Of a stretch of 33,930 nt of DNA, positions 7,771 through 15,690 are shown piece after piece (the stretch's first letter is position 1; the number at the start of each line of letters is the position of its first letter). A model generated the notes under the pieces. It was not told where the DNA came from. It did no database searches and saw nothing but the letters and a program-made list of their open reading frames with translations. The position numbers and the translations under genes were made by a program. Where the stretch lies: contig JAGLLT010000026.1 of assembly GCA_023140385.1 (NCBI GenBank), forward strand, positions 1-33,930, written 5' to 3'. The stretch comes from Candidatus Omnitrophota bacterium (GTDB lineage Bacteria; Omnitrophota; Gorgyraeia; JAGLLT01).

Positions 7771-9386
7771 ATAGAAAACTCATAAATCCATCCTGGTTAT
7801 TCGGAATAGGAGCTGTTTGTCTTTTGTGCGGACTGGGGGCCGCGTATATAGAAAATCATTTCAGCAAATTGACTATTTTTATTTCTTTAGCCGGGTTGGT
7901 TAGTATTTTGATTTGTTTTTTTGAGTTAAAAAAGTTTACTCGTGGATCAAAGAGGGCCTTTCAATGGCAAAGATACGGCTTTATCGTGCTTGCGGCCGCG
8001 TCTCTTCTGACCTTTTTGGCGGGAGTTAATTATTTGGCCTATCACTATAATACGCGCTGGGATATAACAAAAGCCAAGCAGCACACCTTGACTCGAAGCA
8101 CTACATCAATTATAAAAGATATCAAACAGGAAGTTAAGGTAATAGCCTTTCATGTAGGGATACCGCCAAAGTACCTGGATGATTTATTTAAAGAGTATGA
8201 GAGACAGTCTAAAGGAAAAATCAAAACCGAAATCATTGATCCTATCGTGCGGATTGGCTATGCCGCCCAATTCGGCAGTGTGATAAGCGGAGAAGAAAGA
8301 AAAGTTATAATTATATCGGGGAGTGAGCGCAGGGACATTGATTTTACAGAGCAGCTGTTATCTGAGGAGCAATTAACTAATGCCATTATGCGGGTGGCGA
8401 GGGATAAGCGCGTTGTTTACTTTTTAACCGGCCATGGTGAATACGACGTTTTTAGCGAGGACGATAATGGTTTAAGCCTTTTAAGGGAAATACTAAGCGC
8501 TAATAATATAGAAACAAAAACAGTAATGTTGGGCATTAAAAATGAAATTCCGGATGACTGTAATATCCTTATCGTTGCCGGCCCTCGAAATCCTCTGACA
8601 GAAGAAGAGGATGAGATTATCAAAGGTTATTTAAAGAAAGGCGGAGATGCCCTTTTTTTAATAGAAAATACTCCTCTTACCTCACCTGATAAACCGCTTA
8701 CAGATGAGGAAAAACGCAAAAATCCTTCCTTGAATAACATTCTGGAATATTGGGGAGTAAGGATAGCTGATGATATTGTTGTAGACTTGTCCAATCATAT
8801 AGGTAAGGATGTAGGATGTCCGGCTACCCGTAATTATCCGCCGCACAAGACTATTGTCAAAAATTTGGACTATACCTTTTATATCCGTCCCCGCTCAATT
8901 TCGGTTTTAGATGATCGGCGTGAATCAGTTAGAGTGGCCCCTTTAGTTTTAACCGCTTCAAAAGAAAGCAGTTGGGGTGAGACCAATAGGACTCTGCATG
9001 TCCAATTTGATGAGGGGGTGGACAGGCCGGGCCCTGTTCCCATTGCGGTTGTTATCTGGGAACCAAGAGGGGAGGGTAAAGTTTCTGATGTCCCTGTGCC
9101 CTTGGAGGCACAGGCGGATACGGATACACGCATCATTGTTTTTACTGACGCGGACTTTTTATCCAACGCTTTTCTAGATAAATACAGTAATGCCGAGATG
9201 GGGCTAAATGCTATCAGTTGGCTTTCGGATTTGGATTACAGGATTTCTATCGACCGTAAGACAATTAAAATCGGTCAGCTTGATTTGACAAGCAAGCAAA
9301 AACGCATAGTAGCTGTTACCCTTTTTGCCATGCCCCTCCTTATCGCCGCCAGCGGCATAATAACCTGGCTCAAGCGGAAGAGTTGA
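7761..9386 (+). CDS. GldG-like ABC transporter auxiliary protein
   Basis: This 541-residue protein has three N-terminal hydrophobic segments (about 12-30, 36-54, 72-92), a large extracytoplasmic domain and one C-terminal helix (about 514-534) followed by LKRKS. The segment after the third helix, with RWDITKAKQHTLTRST, and the following region with YFLTGHGEYD are hallmarks of the Gldg_ABC family (Pfam PF09822). The family's exact role is unknown; members accompany an ABC-2 ATPase and permease as here. A perfect 8-bp inverted repeat at 9093-9114 lies in a loop-like part around residues 445-452. The gene overlaps the permease by 10 bp. It is the last gene of the operon, since a promoter-like site appears downstream. 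Confidence 0.88.
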   Translation: MALNRKLINPSWLFGIGAVCLLCGLGAAYIENHFSKLTIFISLAGLVSILICFFELKKFTRGSKRAFQWQRYGFIVLAAASLLTFLAGVNYLAYHYNTRWDITKAKQHTLTRSTTSIIKDIKQEVKVIAFHVGIPPKYLDDLFKEYERQSKGKIKTEIIDPIVRIGYAAQFGSVISGEERKVIIISGSERRDIDFTEQLLSEEQLTNAIMRVARDKRVVYFLTGHGEYDVFSEDDNGLSLLREILSANNIETKTVMLGIKNEIPDDCNILIVAGPRNPLTEEEDEIIKGYLKKGGDALFLIENTPLTSPDKPLTDEEKRKNPSLNNILEYWGVRIADDIVVDLSNHIGKDVGCPATRNYPPHKTIVKNLDYTFYIRPRSISVLDDRRESVRVAPLVLTASKESSWGETNRTLHVQFDEGVDRPGPVPIAVVIWEPRGEGKVSDVPVPLEAQADTDTRIIVFTDADFLSNAFLDKYSNAEMGLNAISWLSDLDYRISIDRKTIKIGQLDLTSKQKRIVAVTLFAMPLLIAASGIITWLKRKS

Positions 9387-9417
9387 AGCATCAACATTTC
9401 AAATTTGCTATAACCTC

Positions 9418-9446
9418 TTGACGTGAAGTTGTTTTTATAGTAATCT
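9418..9446 (+). promoter_or_regulatory. Sigma70-type promoter for the TauE/PA2779 unit
   Basis: TTGACG at 9418-9423 and TAATCT at 9441-9446 are spaced by 17 bp. The start codon of the next gene is 31 bp downstream. The same TTGACG -35 hexamer with 17-bp spacing recurs at 11414 and 19913, which supports it as a genuine local promoter form. Confidence 0.65.
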
Positions 9447-9476
9447 AATGTTTGATAAGAGTGGGGGGAGGTTGTT

Positions 9477-9836
9477 TTGGGTAGTTATCTTTTTGTTGTG
9501 GTGGGGTTGGTAGCTGGGATATTGAGCGGGCTTTTGGGTATTGGGGGCGGGATTGTTATGGTGCCCGCGTTGATTTACTTTTTTGGGTTTAGCCAGCATG
9601 GAGCCCAGGGGACTACTCTTGCCGCGATGATACTTCCTATAGGATTGCTCGCCGCTTTAAAGTATTATTCTCACGGACACGTTAGTATAGCTGTGGCTAT
9701 GTTTATTGCTATGGGGTTTTTTGTGGGCGGTTTTATAGGCGCTAGTTTTGTGGAGCGCGTTCCCGATGTTATGCTGAAAAGAATATTCGGGTTGTTTATG
9801 TTGGCTGTTTCTGTAAAGATGATTTTTGGGAAATGA
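9477..9836 (+). CDS. Half-size TauE/SafE-family membrane protein
   Basis: This 119-residue, very hydrophobic protein has about four transmembrane helices. It carries the TauE/SafE family signature GLLGIGGG near residue 20 and GGFIGA near 85. Family members are usually about 250 residues with two such repeats and export sulfite, sulfoacetate or related anions. This one has a single repeat and would need to dimerise. Translation probably starts at TTG 9477, because GGGGAGG at 9463-9470 is ideally spaced and no closer ATG exists in frame. The ORF ends naturally, followed by two hairpins, so I see no sign that a second half has been broken off. The substrate cannot be predicted. Confidence 0.8.
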   Translation: MGSYLFVVVGLVAGILSGLLGIGGGIVMVPALIYFFGFSQHGAQGTTLAAMILPIGLLAALKYYSHGHVSIAVAMFIAMGFFVGGFIGASFVERVPDVMLKRIFGLFMLAVSVKMIFGK

Positions 9837-9839
9837 GAT

Positions 9840-9877
9840 ATCCCCCCTTGTTTTCTTGGAAAACACGCAGGGGGGAT
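9840..9877 (+). terminator. Strong hairpin after the TauE-like gene
   Basis: ATCCCCCC at 9840-9847 pairs with GGGGGGAT at 9870-9877, and TTTTC at 9851-9855 pairs with GAAAA at 9859-9863 in the apex. There is no T tract. It starts just after the stop codon, so it is either an attenuating or RNA-stabilising structure or a non-canonical terminator. Confidence 0.5.
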
Positions 9878-9883
9878 CAATTC

Positions 9884-9901
9884 GTCCCGCCGCTGCGGGA
9901 C
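9884..9901. repeat. Small perfect hairpin before the PA2779-like gene
   Basis: GTCCCGC at 9884-9890 pairs perfectly with GCGGGAC at 9895-9901 around a CGCT loop. Its right edge continues into CTCATT and then the ribosome site GAGGAGA. The sequence CGGGACTCATT also occurs directly before the ribosome site of the porin gene (216-226). Confidence 0.55.
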
Positions 9902-9918
9902 TCATTGAGGAGAAAAGA

Positions 9919-10332
9919 ATGATTTTTAAGGGGATGCTTAGGAAGAAGGGGGTTTATTTTTTTATGTTTGGGGCGGCTTTGGTTTTGGGGTGTTTGCCGG
10001 TGAATGCTTTTGCTATGCCGGTTGATTCTGTATCCGGCGGGGCGGGTTTGTCCGCGGCTCACCGGAGCGATTTGGAGACGATTACTAAATTTCTTGAGGA
10101 AGAGGCGGTGGTTGAGAAGCTGGCGAAGTTGGGATTGTCGGCGAATGAGATTGAAAGTAGGCTTGATACTATGGATGAGTATCAGGTTCACAAACTGGCG
10201 GGGAAGATTGATTCTGTCCAGAAGGCGGGTAGTGGGACGGGGCTGGTTATTGGGCTTTTAATATGTCTTCTTATTTTTATTGGATTTTTATATGTTACAG
10301 ACCGCAGTGTTAAGATAGAAAAAAACAGTTAA
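9919..10332 (+). CDS. PA2779-family small membrane protein
   Basis: This is a 137-residue protein with an N-terminal signal or anchor segment (about 10-32), a short helical extracytoplasmic region, and a C-terminal transmembrane helix (about 108-127) preceded by a glycine-rich turn. The middle has the features of the PA2779 family: a helix that includes HRSDLETITKFLE, then LSANEIESRLDTM, then DEYQVHKLAGKID. Function is unknown. The family is named for its Pseudomonas aeruginosa member and is normally encoded directly before a PA2778-family peptidase, as it is here, 7 bp away. The ATG at 9919 has GAGGAGA at 9907-9913 and gives a sensible signal sequence. An upstream in-frame start at 9826 would run through the hairpins and is rejected. 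Confidence 0.85.
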   Translation: MIFKGMLRKKGVYFFMFGAALVLGCLPVNAFAMPVDSVSGGAGLSAAHRSDLETITKFLEEEAVVEKLAKLGLSANEIESRLDTMDEYQVHKLAGKIDSVQKAGSGTGLVIGLLICLLIFIGFLYVTDRSVKIEKNS

Positions 10333-10339
10333 GAAAATT

Positions 10340-11407
10340 GTGAAGCCTGCTTTTCGAGTTTATTTCAGCGCGCTGTTATGTATGATTGTTTTGTGCGGCT
10401 GTACCGCTTATAATTTCGCGATTATTAAAGGTGATTTAGATAGCGATAAAGATGAAGGCCATTATATTGATGGCCTTCTTTTTTTTGAGCAGAAGAAGAA
10501 TTGGTGCGGCCCGGCGGCGCTGGCCGGCGTCCTGCGTTTTTGGAAAAATGAAGTATCGCAGGATGAAGTAGCCCATTCGATATATCTTAGCGGCATAAAA
10601 GGAACCCTTACCTTTGATTTGGAGAATTTTGCTTTTGAAAGAGGATACTTTGCCCAAAGCCGCGAAGCTGACCTGTATGAATTGGGCGATAGAATCAGAG
10701 AGGGCATTCCGGTTATCGTAATGCAGCGGATCCTGCCTTTGATTAAGAAGTATCATTATCTGGTTGTTTTTGGTTATGATGACAGCAAGGAAGTTGTCCT
10801 TGTTTATTCGGGAAAGGAAGAGCCGGAGCTTATATCTTATTCCGCCTTTAGCAGAAAGTGGCGGGGCGCCGGTAACTGGATGCTGGTAGTCTGCCCGCCG
10901 GAAAAGGTTGGCTGGGAGGTTGACGCCTATCACTTGAACAGGTTAGGCCTTTTGTATGAGAAAAGCGGGGAGCCGGATAAGGCCAGGGCTTATTATCAAA
11001 AGGCGGGCGATGAAGAAAAGGACAACCCCGCTTATCCCTTTAATCTGGCTAACACCTACCTTCTTGAGAATAATTATCAAAGGGCTATATCTTTTTATGA
11101 GGCGGCGCTCGTCAGGGATGATAAATATGCCGACGCTTATAATAACCTGGCTTACTGTTTGTCTGAAAGCGGAGGCGATTTGGATAAGGCCGAAGAGTAT
11201 GCTCTTCGCGCTTTAGAGCTTAATCCGAAAAACAGGCCGTATTATCTGGATACGCTGGGAAGTGTTTATCTGAAAAAAGGGAAGGCTGAAGAAGCGGTAT
11301 CCTGCTTTAAGGAAGCCCTGTCCTTTAAAGAAACACTTAGCAAAAAGGCCCTCAGGCAAATAGAGGAACGCTTGGACGCGGGAGAGAGTCTAATAAAGGG
11401 CCACTGA
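10340..11407 (+). CDS. PA2778-family C39 cysteine peptidase lipoprotein with TPR repeats
   Basis: This 355-residue protein has a lipoprotein signal with lipidated Cys21 in VLCGC. A C39-like papain-fold domain follows at about 45-185, with nucleophile Cys56 in NWCGPAAL and catalytic His139 in KYHYLVVFGYD. Tetratricopeptide repeats fill about 195-350; one unit reads as AYPFNLANTYLLENNYQRA and another begins ADAYNNLAYCL. The architecture matches the PA2778 family, usually paired with PA2779 as seen here. Its substrate is unknown. C39 domains often cut at double-glycine sites, and the partner has a GG at the start of its exposed region, but a substrate relation is speculation. Translation starts at GTG 10340, 7 bp after the upstream stop, with only a weak ribosome site, suggesting translational coupling. 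Confidence 0.87.
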   Translation: MKPAFRVYFSALLCMIVLCGCTAYNFAIIKGDLDSDKDEGHYIDGLLFFEQKKNWCGPAALAGVLRFWKNEVSQDEVAHSIYLSGIKGTLTFDLENFAFERGYFAQSREADLYELGDRIREGIPVIVMQRILPLIKKYHYLVVFGYDDSKEVVLVYSGKEEPELISYSAFSRKWRGAGNWMLVVCPPEKVGWEVDAYHLNRLGLLYEKSGEPDKARAYYQKAGDEEKDNPAYPFNLANTYLLENNYQRAISFYEAALVRDDKYADAYNNLAYCLSESGGDLDKAEEYALRALELNPKNRPYYLDTLGSVYLKKGKAEEAVSCFKEALSFKETLSKKALRQIEERLDAGESLIKGH

Positions 11408-11413
11408 ATATGA

Positions 11414-11442
11414 TTGACGCGTTTATTTTTATTTGTTAAGAT
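11414..11442 (+). promoter_or_regulatory. Promoter of the purine operon
   Basis: TTGACG at 11414-11419 and TAAGAT at 11437-11442 are separated by 17 bp, 42 bp before the purB start. I saw no purine riboswitch-like aptamer or PurR-like palindrome in the short leader. Confidence 0.6.
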
Positions 11443-11484
11443 GTAGTTGTTTTTAAATGAAGTCCAAGTATACGAGGTAAGCCA

Positions 11485-12780
11485 ATGATAAAAAGATATT
11501 CGCGAAAGATAATGCGGGATGTTTGGAGCGAGGATAACAAGCTTCAGAAGATGCTCGAGGTGGAACTGGCGGTCTGCGAGGTTCTGTCAGAAAAGAAGAT
11601 CATACCTAAAAAAGATTTCCTTACCATAAAGAAAAAAGCTAAATTTAACGCTGTAAAGATTAAAGAACTGGAGAAGATTACCAGGCATGATGTGGCGGCC
11701 TTTGTGAATAATGTCTCGTCTTATGTGGGCGCGGCGGGTAAGTATATCCACTGGGGGCTTACTTCTACCGATGTAGTTGATTCGGGACAGGCCGTACAGC
11801 TTAGAGAAACTGTAGATATACTGATAAATGATTTAAAAGGCCTTATGAGGGTTTTGAAGAAAAAGGCCGTAAAGTATAAAAATACGATTTGTGTCGGAAG
11901 AACGCACGGCATACATGCCGAACCGACAACCTTTGGCCTTAAGATGGCTCTTTATTATGAGGAGGCTAAGCGTAACCTTAAACGCCTCAACGACGCCAGA
12001 GATATTATTAATGTGGGCAAGATATCCGGCTCTGTTGGAACCTTTTCACACTTAGGCCCCGAGGTGCAGGATAAGGCCTTGAAAAAGCTGGGTTTGAAGG
12101 CCGCGGCTATTTCGACCCAGGTTTTACAAAGAGACAGGCACGCTCAATACATTTCAACACTGGCCATAGTTGGCGCTTCATTAGAGAAGATAGCCCTTGA
12201 GGTACGTAATCTGCAGAGGACTGATGTTTTGGAGGCGGAGGAGTATTTTTCAAAAGGCCAGAAGGGTTCTTCTTCTATGCCGCATAAAAGAAATCCTGTG
12301 CGAAGTGAAAGGGTCTGCGGGTTGGCCAGGGTATTGAGAGGTTATGTGGGTGTAGCACTTGATAATGTTGCCCTATGGCACGAAAGAGATATAAGCCACT
12401 CATCGGCTGAAAGGATTATTCTACCTGATGCCGCTATGCTGCTTGACTATTTACTCTCTGAGATGACTTATATCGTGGACAACTTAATTGTTTATCCCGA
12501 TAAGATGATATTCAACCTTGAGAAAGTACAGGGGCTGATATTTTCTCAAAGGCTGATGCTCTATCTTATCCAGGAAAAAGGCCTTACCAGAAAGACAGCT
12601 TACGACCTGATACAAAAATCAGCTCTATACGCCTGGGAAAAGAAGGTACCCTTTAAGGATGTCCTATTGAAAGATAAAAAGTTTTTATCCTACGTCGGAC
12701 CTAAGGAGATAGATAAGTTTTTTGATTATAAGTACTACTTAAGGTATGTTGATAAGATATATAAAAGAGTGGGAATTTAA
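11485..12780 (+). CDS. purB: Adenylosuccinate lyase
   Basis: This 431-residue enzyme cleaves fumarate from SAICAR in IMP synthesis and from adenylosuccinate in AMP synthesis. The superfamily signature SSSMPHKRNP is at 262-271, with the flexible-loop catalytic serine in the SSS stretch. Other conserved elements are TRHDVAAFV, HWGLTSTDVVDS and GRTHGIHAEPTTFG. The length matches the short bacterial form (about 430), as in Bacillus and Thermotoga. It is first in a compact purine operon (purB, purL, purQ, purM, purD) behind its own promoter, with purL starting 18 bp downstream. The ATG at 11485 is preceded by ACGAGGTAAGCC, a reasonable ribosome site. All core motifs are intact. Confidence 0.96.
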   Translation: MIKRYSRKIMRDVWSEDNKLQKMLEVELAVCEVLSEKKIIPKKDFLTIKKKAKFNAVKIKELEKITRHDVAAFVNNVSSYVGAAGKYIHWGLTSTDVVDSGQAVQLRETVDILINDLKGLMRVLKKKAVKYKNTICVGRTHGIHAEPTTFGLKMALYYEEAKRNLKRLNDARDIINVGKISGSVGTFSHLGPEVQDKALKKLGLKAAAISTQVLQRDRHAQYISTLAIVGASLEKIALEVRNLQRTDVLEAEEYFSKGQKGSSSMPHKRNPVRSERVCGLARVLRGYVGVALDNVALWHERDISHSSAERIILPDAAMLLDYLLSEMTYIVDNLIVYPDKMIFNLEKVQGLIFSQRLMLYLIQEKGLTRKTAYDLIQKSALYAWEKKVPFKDVLLKDKKFLSYVGPKEIDKFFDYKYYLRYVDKIYKRVGI

Positions 12781-12798
12781 AGGATAGAAGGTACATAT

Positions 12799-15687
12799 AT
12801 GTTTTGGAGAGTTGAGGTAGAGAATAAATTGGGTGTTTTTGACGCGGCGGGTGACGCGGCTAAAAAGGATATTAAAGACCTGAGGATTGAGGGGGTAAAA
12901 GAGGTCAGGGTAAAGCAGGTCTATGTCCTTTACGGAGATCTAAAAGAAAGCGATGTAAAGAGCATCGTGGATAATATCCTGGTTGACAAGATTATTCAGG
13001 AGTATAAGTATTATAATCAATCGGATATCGAAAAAGGTGTTATTGAAGGCGGAGTAAAGGTGGTTGAGGTTGCCCAAAATGCGGGGGTTATGGATCCCTG
13101 GGAGGCCAGTATAAAAAAGGCTGTAGCTGATTTGGGCATTGAGCGGCTTGAAGATGTAAAGACCGCCAAGCAGTATCTTATTAAAGGCGACATAGACACA
13201 AAGCAGGCCAGGCATATTGCCGAGAAGGCCTTTTTTAACAAGCTTATTCAGCATATCCGCGTAAATAAAGAAATCTACTCAAAAGAACCCTATCTTAAAA
13301 AAGAGTTGCCCAAATATAAGTTCAGCCTTATCGAAATCAATCTCCTTGATGCTGATAATGAGAAGCTAATGGAGATTTCTAAAAGCGGCCAGTTATTTTT
13401 GAATCTGGTTGAGATGCGGGAAATCCAGAAATATTTCAGAAACTTAGGCAGAAAACCCACTGACTGTGAGCTTGAGACTATAGCCCAAACCTGGTCTGAG
13501 CACTGCTCTCATAAGACGTTTAAAGGGTTAATTGAATATGAGGGTAAGGTTATTGACGACCTGCTTAAGTCCACCGTTATGCGGGCGACTGCTGTTTTGA
13601 ATAAGGATTGGTGCGTTTCTGTTTTTAAGGACAATTCGGGGATAATTGAATTTGATGATGAGTGCAATGTCTGTTTTAAGGTTGAGACGCATAATCATCC
13701 GTCCGCTTTAGAGCCCTATGGAGGCGCTTCAACCGGTATTGGAGGGGTGATAAGAGACCCCCTAGGTACCGGCCTGGGAGCCAGGCCCATAGCTAATACG
13801 GATGTTTTTTGTTTTGGCCCGCCGGATTATCCTTTTGAAAAGCTTCCCAAGGGTACGCTTCATCCAAAAAGAGTTATGAAAAGAGTTGTTTCCGGTGTTA
13901 GAGACTACGGTAATAGAATGGGCATACCCACGGTAAACGGGGCCGTCTATTTTAATGAGGGTTATGTCGGAAATCCGCTTGTCTATTGCGGCAACATCGG
14001 TATTATGCCCAGGGATAAATGTTTTGATAAAGTAGATACCGGAGACCTTGTGGTTGTTGTGGGCGGTAAGACGGGAAGAGACGGCATTCATGGCGCCACC
14101 TTCTCGTCCGGCGAGCTGACTCATGAGTCGGAGGAGGTTTCAAGCTCCGCTGTTCAAATCGGAAATGCCATAACCGAAAAGAAGATGGCCGATGTTATTA
14201 TAAAGGCCCGCGATAAAAATTTATATAAAGCTATCACAGACTGCGGCGCCGGAGGGTTATCGTCAGCTATAGGGGAGACAGGTGAGGAAACAGGCGCCAG
14301 AATTGACCTCGAAAAGGTTCCCCTGAAGTATCATGGGCTTAATTATTCGGAGATATGGATATCCGAGTCTCAGGAAAGGATGGTGCTGGCGGTTGACAGG
14401 AGTAAGGCGGACGCGCTCTTAAACCTTTTTGCTTCAGAGGACGTTGAAGCCGTTGTTATCGGAGAATATACCGATACTAAGAAGTTAGAGCTTTTCTACG
14501 ACGGTAATAAGGTCTGCGAGCTGGATATGCAGTTTTTGCACAAAGGGCTTCCGAGAGTTAAAAATAAGGCTGTCTGGAGAAGGCCTGACGCGAAAGAGCC
14601 TTCATTAAAAGAAAAAGATGATTATACGGATACTCTGCGAAAGATATTGTCGACCTATGATGTATGCAGTAAAGAGTGGATTATCAGGCAGTATGACCAT
14701 GAAGTTCAGGGGCAGACTGTCTTGAAGCCTTTAGGCGGGAAGGATAACGACTCGCCCAATGACGCCGCCTGCATAAAACCGCGCTATGATTCTAAAAGAG
14801 GACTGCTTATTTCCTGCGGGATAAACCCCTACTTCGGTATGATTGACCCCTACTGGATGGCGGTTAATGTTATTGATGAGGCCTTGAGGCAGATAGTTGC
14901 CTCCGGTGGTAATTTGGAGAGGGTTGCTATACTGGATAATTTCTGCTGGGGTTCTCCCGAAAAGGAGGAGCAGATGGGTTCGTTGGTCAGAGCGTCAATT
15001 GGTTGTTATGACGCGGCCGTGGGCTATGGGACTCCTTTTATCTCGGGGAAGGATAGTTTAAATAATGAGTACAATGAACATGGTAAAACAGTATCTATCC
15101 CGGGGACACTTCTGATATCGGCTATGGGTGTAATGGAGGATAGTACTAAAACTATATCGGCTGACTTTAAAGAAGCGGGCAGTCTTATTTATGTGGTTGG
15201 ATTGACTAAGGATGAACTTGGAGCTTCCGCGCTCTACAGGTTAAAAGGCCAAATGGGGGCCAATGTCCCTACGGGCAGTATAAAAGATAATAAAAAACTG
15301 ATGGACGCTCTTTCCGGGGCCGCGGCAAAAGGCCTTGTTAGAAGCTGTCATGACTGTTCCGAGGGCGGCCTGGCAGTTTGCCTGGCTGAGATGGCCTTCG
15401 CGGGAGGTTTGGGAGCGGACGTTAACCTGAAAGATGTAGTAATTAATATGGAAAAGCCGCTTGACTATAAAATACTCTTTTCAGAGTCAATGTCTCGATT
15501 TATAGTAGAAGTTTTACCGGATAAAAAAGATGATTTTGAGAAGGTTTTAAAAGATATGCCGTTTAACCGAATAGGTGAGGTTAAGGATGATAAGCAAGTG
15601 AAGGTTAAAGGTTTAAGCGGTAAAACGATTATTAAAGCTGATATAAATGAGCTCAAAGAAAGTTGGCAGAAACCTTTAAGGTGGTAA
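12799..15687 (+). CDS. purL: FGAM synthase with two fused PurS-like repeats (PurS-PurS-PurL)
   Basis: This 962-residue enzyme makes formylglycinamidine ribonucleotide from FGAR, ATP and glutamine-derived ammonia. Residues about 1-73 and 87-155 are two PurS-like repeats. Each follows the same pattern (V-x-GV-D, KK-DL-IE, V-K-Y-GD, then K-IQ), for example YVLYGDLKES in the first and YLIKGDIDTK in the second. The rest, from about 165, is a small-type PurL with the substrate motif THNHPSALEPYGGAS, QTWSEHCSHKTF, and a second half with SCHDCSEGGLAV. No glutamine amidotransferase domain is attached; PurQ is encoded 3 bp downstream and supplies it. Stand-alone PurS is about 80 residues and acts as a dimer bridging PurL and PurQ. 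This architecture places both copies in one chain, as the N-terminal domain of the large E. coli enzyme does. Confidence 0.94.
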   Translation: MFWRVEVENKLGVFDAAGDAAKKDIKDLRIEGVKEVRVKQVYVLYGDLKESDVKSIVDNILVDKIIQEYKYYNQSDIEKGVIEGGVKVVEVAQNAGVMDPWEASIKKAVADLGIERLEDVKTAKQYLIKGDIDTKQARHIAEKAFFNKLIQHIRVNKEIYSKEPYLKKELPKYKFSLIEINLLDADNEKLMEISKSGQLFLNLVEMREIQKYFRNLGRKPTDCELETIAQTWSEHCSHKTFKGLIEYEGKVIDDLLKSTVMRATAVLNKDWCVSVFKDNSGIIEFDDECNVCFKVETHNHPSALEPYGGASTGIGGVIRDPLGTGLGARPIANTDVFCFGPPDYPFEKLPKGTLHPKRVMKRVVSGVRDYGNRMGIPTVNGAVYFNEGYVGNPLVYCGNIGIMPRDKCFDKVDTGDLVVVVGGKTGRDGIHGATFSSGELTHESEEVSSSAVQIGNAITEKKMADVIIKARDKNLYKAITDCGAGGLSSAIGETGEETGARIDLEKVPLKYHGLNYSEIWISESQERMVLAVDRSKADALLNLFASEDVEAVVIGEYTDTKKLELFYDGNKVCELDMQFLHKGLPRVKNKAVWRRPDAKEPSLKEKDDYTDTLRKILSTYDVCSKEWIIRQYDHEVQGQTVLKPLGGKDNDSPNDAACIKPRYDSKRGLLISCGINPYFGMIDPYWMAVNVIDEALRQIVASGGNLERVAILDNFCWGSPEKEEQMGSLVRASIGCYDAAVGYGTPFISGKDSLNNEYNEHGKTVSIPGTLLISAMGVMEDSTKTISADFKEAGSLIYVVGLTKDELGASALYRLKGQMGANVPTGSIKDNKKLMDALSGAAAKGLVRSCHDCSEGGLAVCLAEMAFAGGLGADVNLKDVVINMEKPLDYKILFSESMSRFIVEVLPDKKDDFEKVLKDMPFNRIGEVKDDKQVKVKGLSGKTIIKADINELKESWQKPLRW

Positions 15688-15690
15688 ATA

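Noticed and set aside
9826-9918. Extended N terminus for the PA2779-like gene
   Set aside because: The extension would translate through two hairpins and bury the signal peptide; the ATG at 9919 has a strong ribosome site.
13762-14124. 120-codon open frame on the - strand inside purL
   Set aside because: It is antisense to highly conserved PurL sequence with no ribosome site or known motif.
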